64,000 nucleotides of DNA. Origin: Gillisella taibaishanensis (lineage in GTDB: Bacteria; Pseudomonadota; Alphaproteobacteria; Rhizobiales; Rhizobiaceae). Location: positions 1 to 64,000 of the forward strand of contig NZ_MKIN01000021.1 in NCBI RefSeq assembly GCF_001938985.1, in the 5' to 3' direction. The first letter of the stretch is position 1, and every line of letters begins with the position of its first letter. Shown one piece after another: positions 56,325-64,000 of the stretch. The notes beneath the pieces are model-generated. The model had not been told where the DNA came from. It searched no databases and saw only the letters and a program-made list of their open reading frames with translations. The position numbers and the translations under genes are program-made.

Positions 56325-56819
56325 ATGCCAAGATTGACCCCATCCGCTCCGATCTTTCATCGGAAAATAGAAACCTTTTGCGAAGTGCGGCTCGCGCCTG
56401 CTCTCGCCAAGGCCGACTACCAGAACCTGCGCAGCTACATGCTCGGGCTGATCGTGCGCCAGGCGACACCGCCGCTGCATGGCGGCCGCCCGAACTGGAA
56501 GGAAATCGGCGCTACCTGTCTGTTGAGCGAAGATGGCCTTGCCATTGCGCGCCGCGAAGGCCGCCACGCATTCGAAGCGATCATGCGCTGGGTGACCATG
56601 GCGCAGAAGCAGAAGACCAAGGCTGCTCCGGCAGCAGCACCGGCTGAAAAGCCTGCCGCCAAGACGACAGCCTCGGCGGCAAAGCCGATGATCCGCCCGG
56701 TTGGCATGCGCACGGTATCTGCCAACAGCAATCGCCGCCCGGTCGAGCGCATGCCCGTTGCCGCCACCGCGGCCAACCGCGCCTCTGTTGCTCCGAAAAA
56801 GATCGGCGCCCGCGGCTAA
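56325..56819 (+). CDS. Small basic protein, unknown function
   Basis: A 164-residue protein I do not recognise. The N-terminal 95 residues are compact, with a helical segment GRPNWKEIGATCLLSEDGLA followed by RREGRHAFEAIMRWV that could form a helix-turn-helix-like unit. The C-terminal 70 residues are low-complexity and rich in Ala, Pro and Lys (KTKAAPAAAPAEKPAAKTTA), ending in a basic tail. This suggests nucleic-acid binding. A strong terminator directly follows, so it is probably a real single-gene unit. Confidence 0.6.
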   Translation: MPRLTPSAPIFHRKIETFCEVRLAPALAKADYQNLRSYMLGLIVRQATPPLHGGRPNWKEIGATCLLSEDGLAIARREGRHAFEAIMRWVTMAQKQKTKAAPAAAPAEKPAAKTTASAAKPMIRPVGMRTVSANSNRRPVERMPVAATAANRASVAPKKIGARG

Positions 56820-56845
56820 GCTGCCTGCATTGCCTTAGACATGAT

Positions 56846-56874
56846 AGCCGGCCCAGACAGGGCCGGCTTTTTTT
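56846..56874 (+). terminator. Rho-independent terminator
   Basis: AGCCGGCCC (56846-56854) pairs perfectly with GGGCCGGCT (56860-56868) around a five-base loop, followed by a run of seven T. It ends the plus-strand small-protein gene just before the convergent acdS stop codon. Confidence 0.92.
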
Positions 56875-56880
56875 GTATTA

Positions 56881-57894
56881 TCAGCCGTTGCGGAACGCGT
56901 AGCCGTAGCCATTGAGCGCCGGTGCGCCGCCAAGATGGGCGTAGAGCACTTTCGATCCCTCCGGGAAAAAGCCTTTCTTCACCAGGTCAATCATGCCCTG
57001 CATGGATTTGCCCTCATAGACAGGGTCAGTGATCATACCTTCCAGCCGCGCCACCAAACGAATGGCCTCCTTGGTTTCTTCCGACGGCACGCCATAGACC
57101 GGATAGGCGTAATCCTCGATCAGCACCACATCGTCGGCGGTAATCTCGCGGCCAAGCTCCACCAGATCGGCAGTGCGCTTGGCAATCTCCAGCACCTGCG
57201 CCCTGGTCTGTTCAGGCGTGAAAGAGGCATCGATACCGATTACCTTGTCGGCGCGGCCATCCTTGGCAAAGCCCACCGTCATGCCGGCATGAGTCGAGCC
57301 CGTGACGGTACAGACGACGATATAGTCGAACTTGAAGCCAAGCTCCTCCTCCTGTTTGCGCACCTCCTCGGCAAAGCCAACATAGCCAAGGCCCCCGTGT
57401 GGGTGCACCGAGGCGCCGGCGGGGATAGCATAGGGCTTGCCTCCCTTGGTCTTCACATCCGCAATGGCATCTTCCCAGCTCTTGCGAATGCCAATGTCAA
57501 AGCCATCGTCGACCATTTGCACATCCGCACCCATGATTCGTGACAGCATGATATTGCCGACCCGGTCATAGACGGCATCCTCATGCGGCACCCAGGCTTC
57601 CTGCACCAACCGGCATTTGAAGCCGATCTTCGCGGCAACGGCGGCGATCATCCGCGTGTGGTTTGACTGTACGCCGCCGATGGACACCAGCGTATCGGCA
57701 CCAGAGGCAATCGCATCCGGAATGATATATTCCAGCTTGCGCAGCTTGTTGCCACCATAGGCGAGACCGGAATTGCAGTCGTCGCGCTTGGCGTAGATCT
57801 CCACCTTGCCGCCGAGATGGTCGGTCAGGCGCTGGAGCTTTTCAATATGGGTGGGGCCGAAGGTAAGCGGATAGCGTTCAAATTTTTCAAGCAT
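56881..57894 (-). CDS. acdS: ACC deaminase
   Basis: A 337-residue PLP enzyme that splits 1-aminocyclopropane-1-carboxylate into 2-oxobutyrate and ammonia, lowering ethylene in associated plants. PLP lysine is Lys50 ([10 protein letters not shown]) and catalytic Ser77 is in QSNHTR. The residues that separate true ACC deaminase from D-cysteine desulfhydrase are conserved: Tyr293-Glu294 (VYEGKSMQG) and Leu321 (AHLGGAP), one position below usual numbering. It is divergent from the Lrp-type acdR. Confidence 0.95.
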   Translation of the reverse strand: MLEKFERYPLTFGPTHIEKLQRLTDHLGGKVEIYAKRDDCNSGLAYGGNKLRKLEYIIPDAIASGADTLVSIGGVQSNHTRMIAAVAAKIGFKCRLVQEAWVPHEDAVYDRVGNIMLSRIMGADVQMVDDGFDIGIRKSWEDAIADVKTKGGKPYAIPAGASVHPHGGLGYVGFAEEVRKQEEELGFKFDYIVVCTVTGSTHAGMTVGFAKDGRADKVIGIDASFTPEQTRAQVLEIAKRTADLVELGREITADDVVLIEDYAYPVYGVPSEETKEAIRLVARLEGMITDPVYEGKSMQGMIDLVKKGFFPEGSKVLYAHLGGAPALNGYGYAFRNG

Positions 57895-58053
57895 GGCCGT
57901 TCCTGCAAAAGGGATGAAAACAGCAGGAGGCTAAGCCGAAATGGCCTGGAACGTCCTTTCAAAGATTACCTAAAGTTTTTGCCTTTACTTGCGACAGTGC
58001 GCGATATTTGATGGAGTAGCTCATACTAATGCCGGAAAACGGAAGGATCTTTC
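57895..58053. promoter_or_regulatory. acdS / acdR divergent promoter region
   Basis: 159 bases between acdS and acdR. In other rhizobia AcdR binds here. It is AT-rich near 57960-58020, but I could not define an individual Lrp box. Confidence 0.4.
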
Positions 58054-58518
58054 ATGGCCGATTCTCTTGACCGCATTGACCTGAAAATCCTGCGCCTGCT
58101 GCAGAAGGATGGCCGGTTGACCAATGCCGAACTGGCCGACAGCGTCGCTATCAGCCCGGCCACCTGCCATCGGCGCCTGCAGCGGCTGTTTCGCGATGGC
58201 TATTTCTCGGGTGTTCGGGCGCTGGTGGACCCATCGAAAGTCGATCTCGGCGCGCTTGTCATGGTGGGCGTAGTGCTTGATCGTTCGACACCCGACAGCT
58301 TTGCGGATTTCGAGGCCGCTGCCGCCAAGCTCAGTTGCGTGCTGGATTGCCACCTCGTGGCCGGCGATTTCGATTATTTCCTGAAAATTAGGGTCGGCGA
58401 CATGGCGGATTTCAACCGTATCCATGGCAGCCAGTTGATTGCACTGCCCGGTGTGCGCCAGACCCGCACCTTTTTCGTGATGAAGGAAGTCGTGGACAAC
58501 AGACCTTTGGACTTCTGA
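58054..58518 (+). CDS. acdR: Lrp-type regulator AcdR
   Basis: A 154-residue Lrp/AsnC protein: helix-turn-helix at about 5-60 (LDRIDLKILRLLQKDGRLTN, ISPATCHRRLQRL) and a ligand-binding domain with VLDCHLVAGDFDYFLKIRVG. Its divergent position 159 bases from acdS matches the known AcdR regulator of ACC deaminase, which activates acdS when ACC is present. Confidence 0.92.
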   Translation: MADSLDRIDLKILRLLQKDGRLTNAELADSVAISPATCHRRLQRLFRDGYFSGVRALVDPSKVDLGALVMVGVVLDRSTPDSFADFEAAAAKLSCVLDCHLVAGDFDYFLKIRVGDMADFNRIHGSQLIALPGVRQTRTFFVMKEVVDNRPLDF

Positions 58519-58532
58519 CGATCCGGCTTGTT

Positions 58533-59198
58533 TTACTTCGATTTGTCCGCAGTGCGCGCAAAGGCGGCGAGCACCATGCGTTCCGACCGTTGCAGATAGG
58601 CGTCCAGCGCCGCGCCTGCTTCCACCGCCTTGCCTGCCATCACCAGCGCCAGAATATCGCTGTTGAGCGGCACGAAGGGCGCATGCAGCAGTTGCGGATC
58701 GTCGAGAAGTCCGAAACTGAGGCGCAATTCTGCGGCAATGCGGGCGTAAAAGTCATTCAAGCGACTGCTATCGGCGAGATCGACGATGGCGCCGTGAAAG
58801 CGCATATTGGCACTGCCAACGCCCTGCCAATCTTTGGCGTCGAGACAAACCTGCGCCTGCTCCACCGCCGCCTGCATACGCTTGACGGCGGGGTGATGCG
58901 GATAGGCCTGCTCCAGAGCCCGGCACTCCACCAGCCTGCGCACGCGGTAGATATCGATGATCGAGGCCATGCTGGGGGTAGCGACAAAGACGCCGCGATT
59001 GGCCTCGTGATGGAGAAGGCCATCTTTGGTCAGCAGCCGAAATGCCTCGCGCAGCGAATTGCGGGAGACATCAAGCTGGGCGCTGAGCGCGGCTTCAGAC
59101 AGACGCTGGCCCGGCTTTAGCTCGCCTGCAATCAGCCTGTCACGGATCTGGCCGGCCAGCCGTTCGGCAAGGGAAAGCGTTTCGGTCTCGTCTGTCAT
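58533..59198 (-). CDS. GntR/FCD-family regulator
   Basis: A 221-residue FCD-type GntR regulator: winged helix at about 12-75 (LIAGELKPGQRLSEAALSAQ, DVSRNSLREAFRLLTKDGLL) and an FCD effector domain at about 80-210 (VRRLVECRAL, NMRFHGAIVDLADSSRLN). ATG at 59198 has AGGA eight bases upstream; a GTG at 59204 is possible. It is divergent from the NRAMP/5-oxoprolinase-like operon, with a strong palindrome between them, and is probably its repressor. Confidence 0.88.
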   Translation of the reverse strand: MTDETETLSLAERLAGQIRDRLIAGELKPGQRLSEAALSAQLDVSRNSLREAFRLLTKDGLLHHEANRGVFVATPSMASIIDIYRVRRLVECRALEQAYPHHPAVKRMQAAVEQAQVCLDAKDWQGVGSANMRFHGAIVDLADSSRLNDFYARIAAELRLSFGLLDDPQLLHAPFVPLNSDILALVMAGKAVEAGAALDAYLQRSERMVLAAFARTADKSK

Positions 59199-59450
59199 GG
59201 CCACGTCCTGTTGTTGGCCGGACTATTACCGATGCCCCCATTCCCGGCAAGCTAGCCACCTGCTAGCGGAGATCTTTGCACAAGCAATGCGCAATCACTG
59301 ATCAAGCCTTACGCATTGCGCCGCACAATTGAACAATATTGCAGAGCAATATCGAATTATTGTTCAACAATATTGACGGGAATGTAAAACATGGCAAAGT
59401 GATGGCCACACATCCGCGAGGGGCGGATGATAAGAACAAGGAGAACGGCC
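59199..59450. promoter_or_regulatory. Regulatory region with nested palindrome
   Basis: 252 bases shared by GntR and the NRAMP operon. TTGAACAATA (59329-59338) is the exact complement of TATTGTTCAA (59358-59367). Between them ATATTGC (59336-59342) and GCAATAT (59346-59352) form a 17-base palindrome. Further ACAATATTG text follows at 59368. This is the most likely GntR operator. Confidence 0.6.
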
Positions 59451-60704
59451 ATGGAGCAGAATGCGTCCGCAGCAAGCGCGCCCAAACCAGCCGAGACGAT
59501 CAAGAGCCGTCGCAATTCGCTGATGGCGGCAATTTTCCTGATGGCGACATCCGCCATCGGCCCAGGCTTCATCACACAAACTGCCACCTTCACCGCCTCA
59601 CTCGGCGCCGCTTTTGCTTTCGGCATTCTCGCCTCTGTGGTGATTGATTTCGTCGTTCAGCTCAACATCTGGCGGATCGTGACGCTCACCCGCCGGCGCG
59701 CTTCCGACATTGCCAATGCAGCCATTCCCGGTTCCGGCTATGTGCTGGCGGTGCTCGTCATTGTTGGCGGACTGTTCTTCAACATCGGCAATATCGGCGG
59801 CAGCGGTCTTGGCCTTAATGCCATGCTCGGTCTCGATCCGAAGATCGGCGGTGGCCTTAGCGCGCTCATCGCCATCGGCATCTTCCTTTCGCGTCGGGCG
59901 GGGCTGCTGGTCGACCGCTTTATCATTATCGCAGGCGTGATGATGATCCTGCTGACGCTCTTCGTCGCCATCGTCTCCGGACCACCTGTTGGCCTCGCTC
60001 TTTACGAGACCTTCATGCCCTCGACGATCAACTTCGCCGCCATCGTCACCATCGTCGGCGGCACCGTCGGTGGCTACATCACCTATTCCGGCGCACACCG
60101 CCTGCTGGACAAGGGTTTGGTTGGCCGTGAAAATCTCGCAGCCGTCAATCGCGCCGCCCTGACAGGCATTGCCGTCACCGGCGTGATGCGCTTCGTGCTC
60201 TTCCTGGCCATTCTTGGCGTCGTGGCCAGCGGTCTCGTCATCGATACATCTGGAAAAGGCGCCAACCCGGCAGCCCAGGCTTTCCAGGCCGCAGCCGGCA
60301 ATGTCGGCCTGCGCATCTTCGGGGTCATTCTCTGGGCAGCGGCGATTACCAGCGTCATCGGTGCGGCCTATACATCCGTGTCGTTCCTCACCGTCTTCAA
60401 GCAGGACATGAGCGAGCGCGCTCGCAATGTTGCAACCGTCATTTTCATTGCCGTCTCGCTGGCGTTCTACGTGGTCATCACCACGCCACCCGCGCAGATG
60501 CTGGTGTTCGTCGGAGGTCTGAACGGACTTATCCTGCCTATCGGCTTCTCGCTGTTCATCTATGCCGCCTGGAAACGTCAGGACCTGATGGAAGGCTATA
60601 AATATCCGAGATGGCTGCTGGTGCTCGGCGCCCTGACGGCGGCCTTGACCTGGTATATGGGCTACAAGGCCATCGGCCCCATCTTCGCCCTGCTCGGCCT
60701 TTGA
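59451..60704 (+). CDS. NRAMP-like permease lacking metal motif
   Basis: A 417-residue membrane protein of the NRAMP/YcsG type with about 11 hydrophobic segments. Where metal-transporting NRAMPs have DPGN in the first helix this protein has GPGF (37-40), and the sixth-helix metal motif is replaced by [10 protein letters not shown]. It therefore probably does not carry metal ions. Bacillus ycsG sits in the equivalent operon with ycsF, ycsI, kipI and kipA, so uptake of 5-oxoproline or a related compound is likely. AAGGAG precedes the ATG. Confidence 0.83.
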   Translation: MEQNASAASAPKPAETIKSRRNSLMAAIFLMATSAIGPGFITQTATFTASLGAAFAFGILASVVIDFVVQLNIWRIVTLTRRRASDIANAAIPGSGYVLAVLVIVGGLFFNIGNIGGSGLGLNAMLGLDPKIGGGLSALIAIGIFLSRRAGLLVDRFIIIAGVMMILLTLFVAIVSGPPVGLALYETFMPSTINFAAIVTIVGGTVGGYITYSGAHRLLDKGLVGRENLAAVNRAALTGIAVTGVMRFVLFLAILGVVASGLVIDTSGKGANPAAQAFQAAAGNVGLRIFGVILWAAAITSVIGAAYTSVSFLTVFKQDMSERARNVATVIFIAVSLAFYVVITTPPAQMLVFVGGLNGLILPIGFSLFIYAAWKRQDLMEGYKYPRWLLVLGALTAALTWYMGYKAIGPIFALLGL

Positions 60705-60732
60705 TACAGCCCTGACACACAAGGAGGAAACC

Positions 60733-61500
60733 ATGCCCGCCATCGATCTCAACAGCGACCTTGGAGAAAGCTACGGCGCCTGGCGCATGGGCGATGACGC
60801 CGCCATGCTGGCCGTCGTCTCCAGTGCCAACATCGCCTGCGGCTTCCACGCCGGCGACCCATCAGGCATCTACAAGACGGTGAAGGCCGCCGCAGATAGA
60901 GGCGTGGTCATTGGCGCGCATGTTTCCTATCCCGATCGCGTCGGCTTCGGCCGGCGCGACATGGATGTGACCAGCGAAGAACTGATCGCAGACGTGATAT
61001 ACCAGATCGGCGCGCTGAAGGGCCTCGCCGCTGCCGCAGGCACCAGCGTGCCCTATGTGAAGCCGCATGGCGCGCTTTATAACCGCATCGCCAACGACCC
61101 CAGGCAGGGCCAGGCGGTGATCGACGCCATCAAGGCTATCGACCCCGCACTTGTCCTGATGGGCCTTGCCAATGCGCCGATCCTCGATCTTGCCGCCAAG
61201 GCGGGCCTTAAAGTCGTCGCCGAAGCCTTTGCCGACCGGGCCTATACGCCTAAGGGCGAACTCGTCTCCCGGCGTGAGGCCGGGGCCATGCTGCATGATG
61301 CCCAAGAGATTGCCGACCGCATGGTGCAGCTTGCCCGATCAGGCACGTTGCAGGCCATCGATGGCAGCGTGATCAACATCGAAGCACAGTCCATCTGCGT
61401 CCATGGCGACAGCCCGGGAGCAGTCACCATTGCCGAGACCATCCGCGAACGGTTCGAGGCTGAAGGCATCGACGTTTCCTCTTTCACTAAAGCCGGCTGA
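60733..61500 (+). CDS. pxpA: 5-oxoprolinase subunit A-like (PxpA), copy 2
   Basis: A 255-residue LamB/YcsF protein with [48 protein letters not shown] and [14 protein letters not shown]. It resembles the product at 50396-51169 throughout, but the wording differs enough that they are old paralogues. It lies 28 bases after the permease and leads into a DUF1445 gene nine bases later. Confidence 0.92.
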   Translation: MPAIDLNSDLGESYGAWRMGDDAAMLAVVSSANIACGFHAGDPSGIYKTVKAAADRGVVIGAHVSYPDRVGFGRRDMDVTSEELIADVIYQIGALKGLAAAAGTSVPYVKPHGALYNRIANDPRQGQAVIDAIKAIDPALVLMGLANAPILDLAAKAGLKVVAEAFADRAYTPKGELVSRREAGAMLHDAQEIADRMVQLARSGTLQAIDGSVINIEAQSICVHGDSPGAVTIAETIRERFEAEGIDVSSFTKAG

Positions 61501-61509
61501 GGTCAGACA

Positions 61510-62316
61510 ATGATTTCGAAAGATTATCTCGCGCATGTCGATGCGACCTCCGCCCGCCAAGCTCGCGCCCGCTATCGCGCCGGCGCCGTTGAGCCGACAT
61601 CAGGGATCGCGCGCGGCTTTACCCAGGCCAACATGATCGTGCTGCCGCGCGATTGGGCCTTCGACTTCCTGCTCTACGCCCAGCGCAACCCCAAGGCCTG
61701 CCCGGTTCTCGACGTTTCCGATCCCGGTTCCCGCCGCACAGAGCTTGCTCCCGACGCCGATCTCGCCACCGACCTGCCGCTTTACCGCATCTGGCGCGAC
61801 GGTAAGCTTGCCGAGGAAACGGCGGATGCCAGTGCCGCCTGGGGCGAGTATCCCGATCTCGTCAGCTTCCTGATCGGCTGCAGCTTCACCTTCGAGACGC
61901 CGATGCTGGATGCGGGCATCGAGATCCGCCACATCACCGACAAGACCAATGTGCCGATGTATCTTACCAACCGCGCCTGCCGCCCGGCGGGTCGGCTGAC
62001 CGGCAATATGGTGGTGTCCATGCGGCCCATTCCCGCCAGCCGGGTGGCAGATGCCGCAACGATTTCCGGCCGGTTTCCTGCCGTTCACGGCGCGCCGGTG
62101 CATGTCGGCGCGCCCGAAGAGATCGGCATCGTGGATCTTTCCAAGCCTGACTTTGGCGATGCCGTTCGTATCGAGCCCGGCGAAGTCCCTGTTTTCTGGG
62201 CCTGCGGCGTTACCCCTCAGGCTGCCGTGATGGCTTCGAAAGTGCCGTTCGCCATCACCCATGCGCCAGGTCACATGTTCATCACCGATATTCCCGATTC
62301 CGCCTATCACGCCTGA
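61510..62316 (+). CDS. DUF1445 / YcsI-like putative hydro-lyase
   Basis: A 268-residue DUF1445 protein ([65 protein letters not shown]). The family is often annotated as a putative hydro-lyase. A related domain occurs in mammalian D-glutamate cyclase, which interconverts D-glutamate and 5-oxo-D-proline. Its position among 5-oxoprolinase subunits supports a role in 5-oxoproline or D-glutamate metabolism, though the exact reaction is unproven. Confidence 0.85.
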   Translation: MISKDYLAHVDATSARQARARYRAGAVEPTSGIARGFTQANMIVLPRDWAFDFLLYAQRNPKACPVLDVSDPGSRRTELAPDADLATDLPLYRIWRDGKLAEETADASAAWGEYPDLVSFLIGCSFTFETPMLDAGIEIRHITDKTNVPMYLTNRACRPAGRLTGNMVVSMRPIPASRVADAATISGRFPAVHGAPVHVGAPEEIGIVDLSKPDFGDAVRIEPGEVPVFWACGVTPQAAVMASKVPFAITHAPGHMFITDIPDSAYHA

Positions 62317-62323
62317 GGTTCCC

Positions 62324-63916
62324 ATGCGCTTCCTTCCCGTCAGCCTGACGACGATCCTTGTGGAACTGGCCGATCTCGATGAGACGCTGGCGCTGTTTGC
62401 CTCGCTTCAGGCAGACCCGGTCCCCGGCATCGAGGAGATGGTGCCTGCCGCCCGCACCCTGATGATCCGGTTTCGCCCGGAGACAGTCAGCGCCGAGGCG
62501 CTGGCGGGAGCGATTGCCGGCCGCGACCTCTCGGCCAAGATCCCGCCATCAGACAAACTCGTCGAGATACCCGTCAGCTACGATGGCGAAGATCTGGGCG
62601 ATGTGGCCGAACTGACCGGGATGTCCGTGGAAGAGGTGATCCGCCGCCACACCGACAGCACCTTTACCGTCGCCTTCTGCGGCTTTGCCCCGGGCTTCGG
62701 CTATCTCGTCGGTGGTGATCCGAAGCTACATGTGCCGCGCCGCAAGAGCCCGCGCACCCGTATTCCCGCAGGCTCTGTCGCGCTGGCGGGTGCCTTTAGC
62801 GGCGTCTATCCGCAAAACAGTCCCGGCGGCTGGCAGCTGATCGGCTCCACGCCACTGAAGATGTGGGACATCAGCCGCGATCCCGGCGCGCTGTTCCAGC
62901 CCGGCTACCGCGTGCGCTTTGTCGACATGGCCAAGGTGAAGACTGTGATCCCGGTGGCGGCGCCAAAGGTCGCGCCTGAGCCGATCCCTGCCGATGCGCC
63001 GCAGATCAAAATTCTCGCCGCGCCGATGCCGGCCGTCTTCCAGGATCTCGGTCGGTTCGGCCAGACCGGCCAAGGCGTTTCGGCCTCCGGCGCGCTCGAT
63101 CGCGGCAGCTTCAATGCGGCCAATCGTATCGTCGGCAATCCGTTCAACACACCCGCGCTGGAACTGACCCTTGGCGGCTTTTCCTTTGAGGTCAATTGCC
63201 GCACCGTCATCGGTCTTGCGGGTGCGCCCTGCCCGATCACCATTCGTGATACCTTCGGCAAGGTCATCGAAGCCCAGCCATACCAGCCCGTATCGCTGGA
63301 GGCAGGAGATGTGGTGACCCTGGGCCACCCTTCGCGTGGCATGCGCTCGTATCTTGCTGTACGCGGCGGTTTCGACGTGAAGCCGGTGCTTGGCAGCGCA
63401 GCCACCGATACGCTTGCCGTTGTCGGGCCAGAGCCGGTGACAGCGGGGACAGTGCTGGCGCTGCGTAAATCGAGCGACGGACTTTCCGCCGTTTCCATCG
63501 ATGAAACACCTGCCTTCGACTTCCCCGCCTCTGGTGAAGATGTTGTGCTTGATGTGGTGCTCGGGCCTCGGACCGATTGGTTCACGAAAAAGGGTCTCGA
63601 GACCCTCACCGCGCAAAGCTTTCAAGTCACCCCGCAATCGAGCCGTGTCGGCATTCGGCTCGCTGGCGAGACCGCCATCGAGCGCAAGGACAGCGCGGAA
63701 TTGCCGAGTGAAGGCACCGCGACCGGCGCCATTCAGGTGCCGCATAGCGGTCAGCCGGTACTGTTCCTGGCCGACCATCCGCTCACTGGTGGCTATCCCG
63801 TGATTGGCGCTGTGGCCGAACATCATCTCGACCTCGCAGGTCAAATCCCCATTCACGCGATGATCCGCTTCCGGCCGATCCGGCCGTTTGCCGATATTGC
63901 ACCAGAACAAAAATAA
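62324..63916 (+). CDS. pxpBC: Fused 5-oxoprolinase subunits B and C
   Basis: A 530-residue fusion. Residues about 1-215 are PxpB/KipI-like (VEIPVSYDGEDLGDVAELTG, FCGFAPGFGYLVGGDP, PGGWQLIGSTPL). Residues about 245-525 are PxpC/KipA-like (ILAAPMPAVFQDLGRFGQTG, RSYLAVRGGFDVKPVLGSAA, PVIGAVAEHHLDLAGQI). In the other cluster the two are separate genes. ATG at 62324 is eight bases after the DUF1445 stop and gives the family N terminus. Confidence 0.9.
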   Translation: MRFLPVSLTTILVELADLDETLALFASLQADPVPGIEEMVPAARTLMIRFRPETVSAEALAGAIAGRDLSAKIPPSDKLVEIPVSYDGEDLGDVAELTGMSVEEVIRRHTDSTFTVAFCGFAPGFGYLVGGDPKLHVPRRKSPRTRIPAGSVALAGAFSGVYPQNSPGGWQLIGSTPLKMWDISRDPGALFQPGYRVRFVDMAKVKTVIPVAAPKVAPEPIPADAPQIKILAAPMPAVFQDLGRFGQTGQGVSASGALDRGSFNAANRIVGNPFNTPALELTLGGFSFEVNCRTVIGLAGAPCPITIRDTFGKVIEAQPYQPVSLEAGDVVTLGHPSRGMRSYLAVRGGFDVKPVLGSAATDTLAVVGPEPVTAGTVLALRKSSDGLSAVSIDETPAFDFPASGEDVVLDVVLGPRTDWFTKKGLETLTAQSFQVTPQSSRVGIRLAGETAIERKDSAELPSEGTATGAIQVPHSGQPVLFLADHPLTGGYPVIGAVAEHHLDLAGQIPIHAMIRFRPIRPFADIAPEQK

Positions 63917-63929
63917 CGAGGAGACCCCC

Positions 63930-64000
63930 ATGAAGAAAGTGCTGATCGCCAATCGCGGCGAAATCGCGCTGCGCGTCATCCGCGCCTGCCGTGATTATGG
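63930..64000 (+). CDS. Biotin carboxylase, truncated by window end
   Basis: Only the first 23 codons are in the window. They begin with ATG after ACGAGGAGAC and encode KKVLIANRGEIALRVIRACR, the hallmark N terminus of biotin carboxylase. The gene follows pxpBC by 13 bases, so this cluster also ends in a carboxylation module. The missing part is cut by the window, not by mutation. Confidence 0.88.
   Translation, partial: MKKVLIANRGEIALRVIRACRDY

Overview
The window is high-GC, gene-dense alphaproteobacterial DNA. Gene orders such as thiC-thiO-thiS-thiG-thiE, nasT-nasS-nrtABC-nirBD-nasA-cysG and acdR-acdS, plus a mosaic intergenic repeat, point to Rhizobiaceae (Agrobacterium/Allorhizobium/Rhizobium). 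The many catabolic and transport cassettes with their own local regulators suggest a secondary chromosome or large plasmid, but that is inference. No transposase, phage gene, CRISPR array, rRNA or tRNA was seen.

Layout. 136-4727: thiamine operon under a TPP riboswitch whose last element is a hairpin that covers the thiC ribosome binding site. 4797-10368: a cassette for D-amino-acid peptides (M19 dipeptidase, S12-type D-aminopeptidase, D-amino-acid transaminase, DmpA-type peptidase, secreted SnoaL-like protein). 10476-13826: glutarate catabolism (CoA-transferase, glutaryl-CoA dehydrogenase, divergent LysR). 13844-16421: secreted DUF922 protease-like protein, phytanoyl-CoA-dioxygenase-like protein, secreted pentapeptide-repeat protein. 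16705-28932: complete nitrate assimilation, with the NasS/NasT sensor pair, a sigma-54 promoter, an ANTAR-type antitermination leader, ABC uptake, nitrite and nitrate reductases and siroheme synthase. 28933-29276: an intergenic array of four hairpins that each expose CCTCCTCCC on the minus strand, matching the description of 'cuckoo' small RNAs. 29277-33456: SulP transporter, cysteine-rich copper-storage protein, FAD amine/amino-acid oxidoreductase and an Lrp regulator. 33469-45332: a 12-gene minus-strand operon with a polyamine-type ABC transporter, two SDR dehydrogenases, an imidase/deacetylase-family metalloenzyme, a COG0523 GTPase with a small cysteine protein, a signal-less binding protein and an amidase. 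It faces a GntR regulator with two DNA-binding domains. 46887-52358: first 5-oxoprolinase-like cluster (pxpA, BCCP, biotin carboxylase, pxpB, pxpC) with LysR. 52387-58518: semialdehyde dehydrogenase, GhrA-like reductase, acetyltransferase, small basic protein, ACC deaminase and AcdR. 58533-64000: GntR, NRAMP-like permease and a second 5-oxoprolinase-like cluster that runs off the end inside a biotin carboxylase gene.

Taken together the window is about acquiring nitrogen from unusual sources (nitrate, D-peptides, ACC, lactams/5-oxoproline, possibly cyclic imides) and supplying cofactors (thiamine, siroheme). The most interesting signals are non-coding: the four-hairpin anti-Shine-Dalgarno array between cysG and sulP, and the stacked sigma-54/ANTAR leader of nrtA. 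Among the coding parts, the metallochaperone-linked putative imide operon and the two 5-oxoprolinase/biotin-carboxylase clusters stand out. All assignments come from reading the sequence; no database search or folding program was run.
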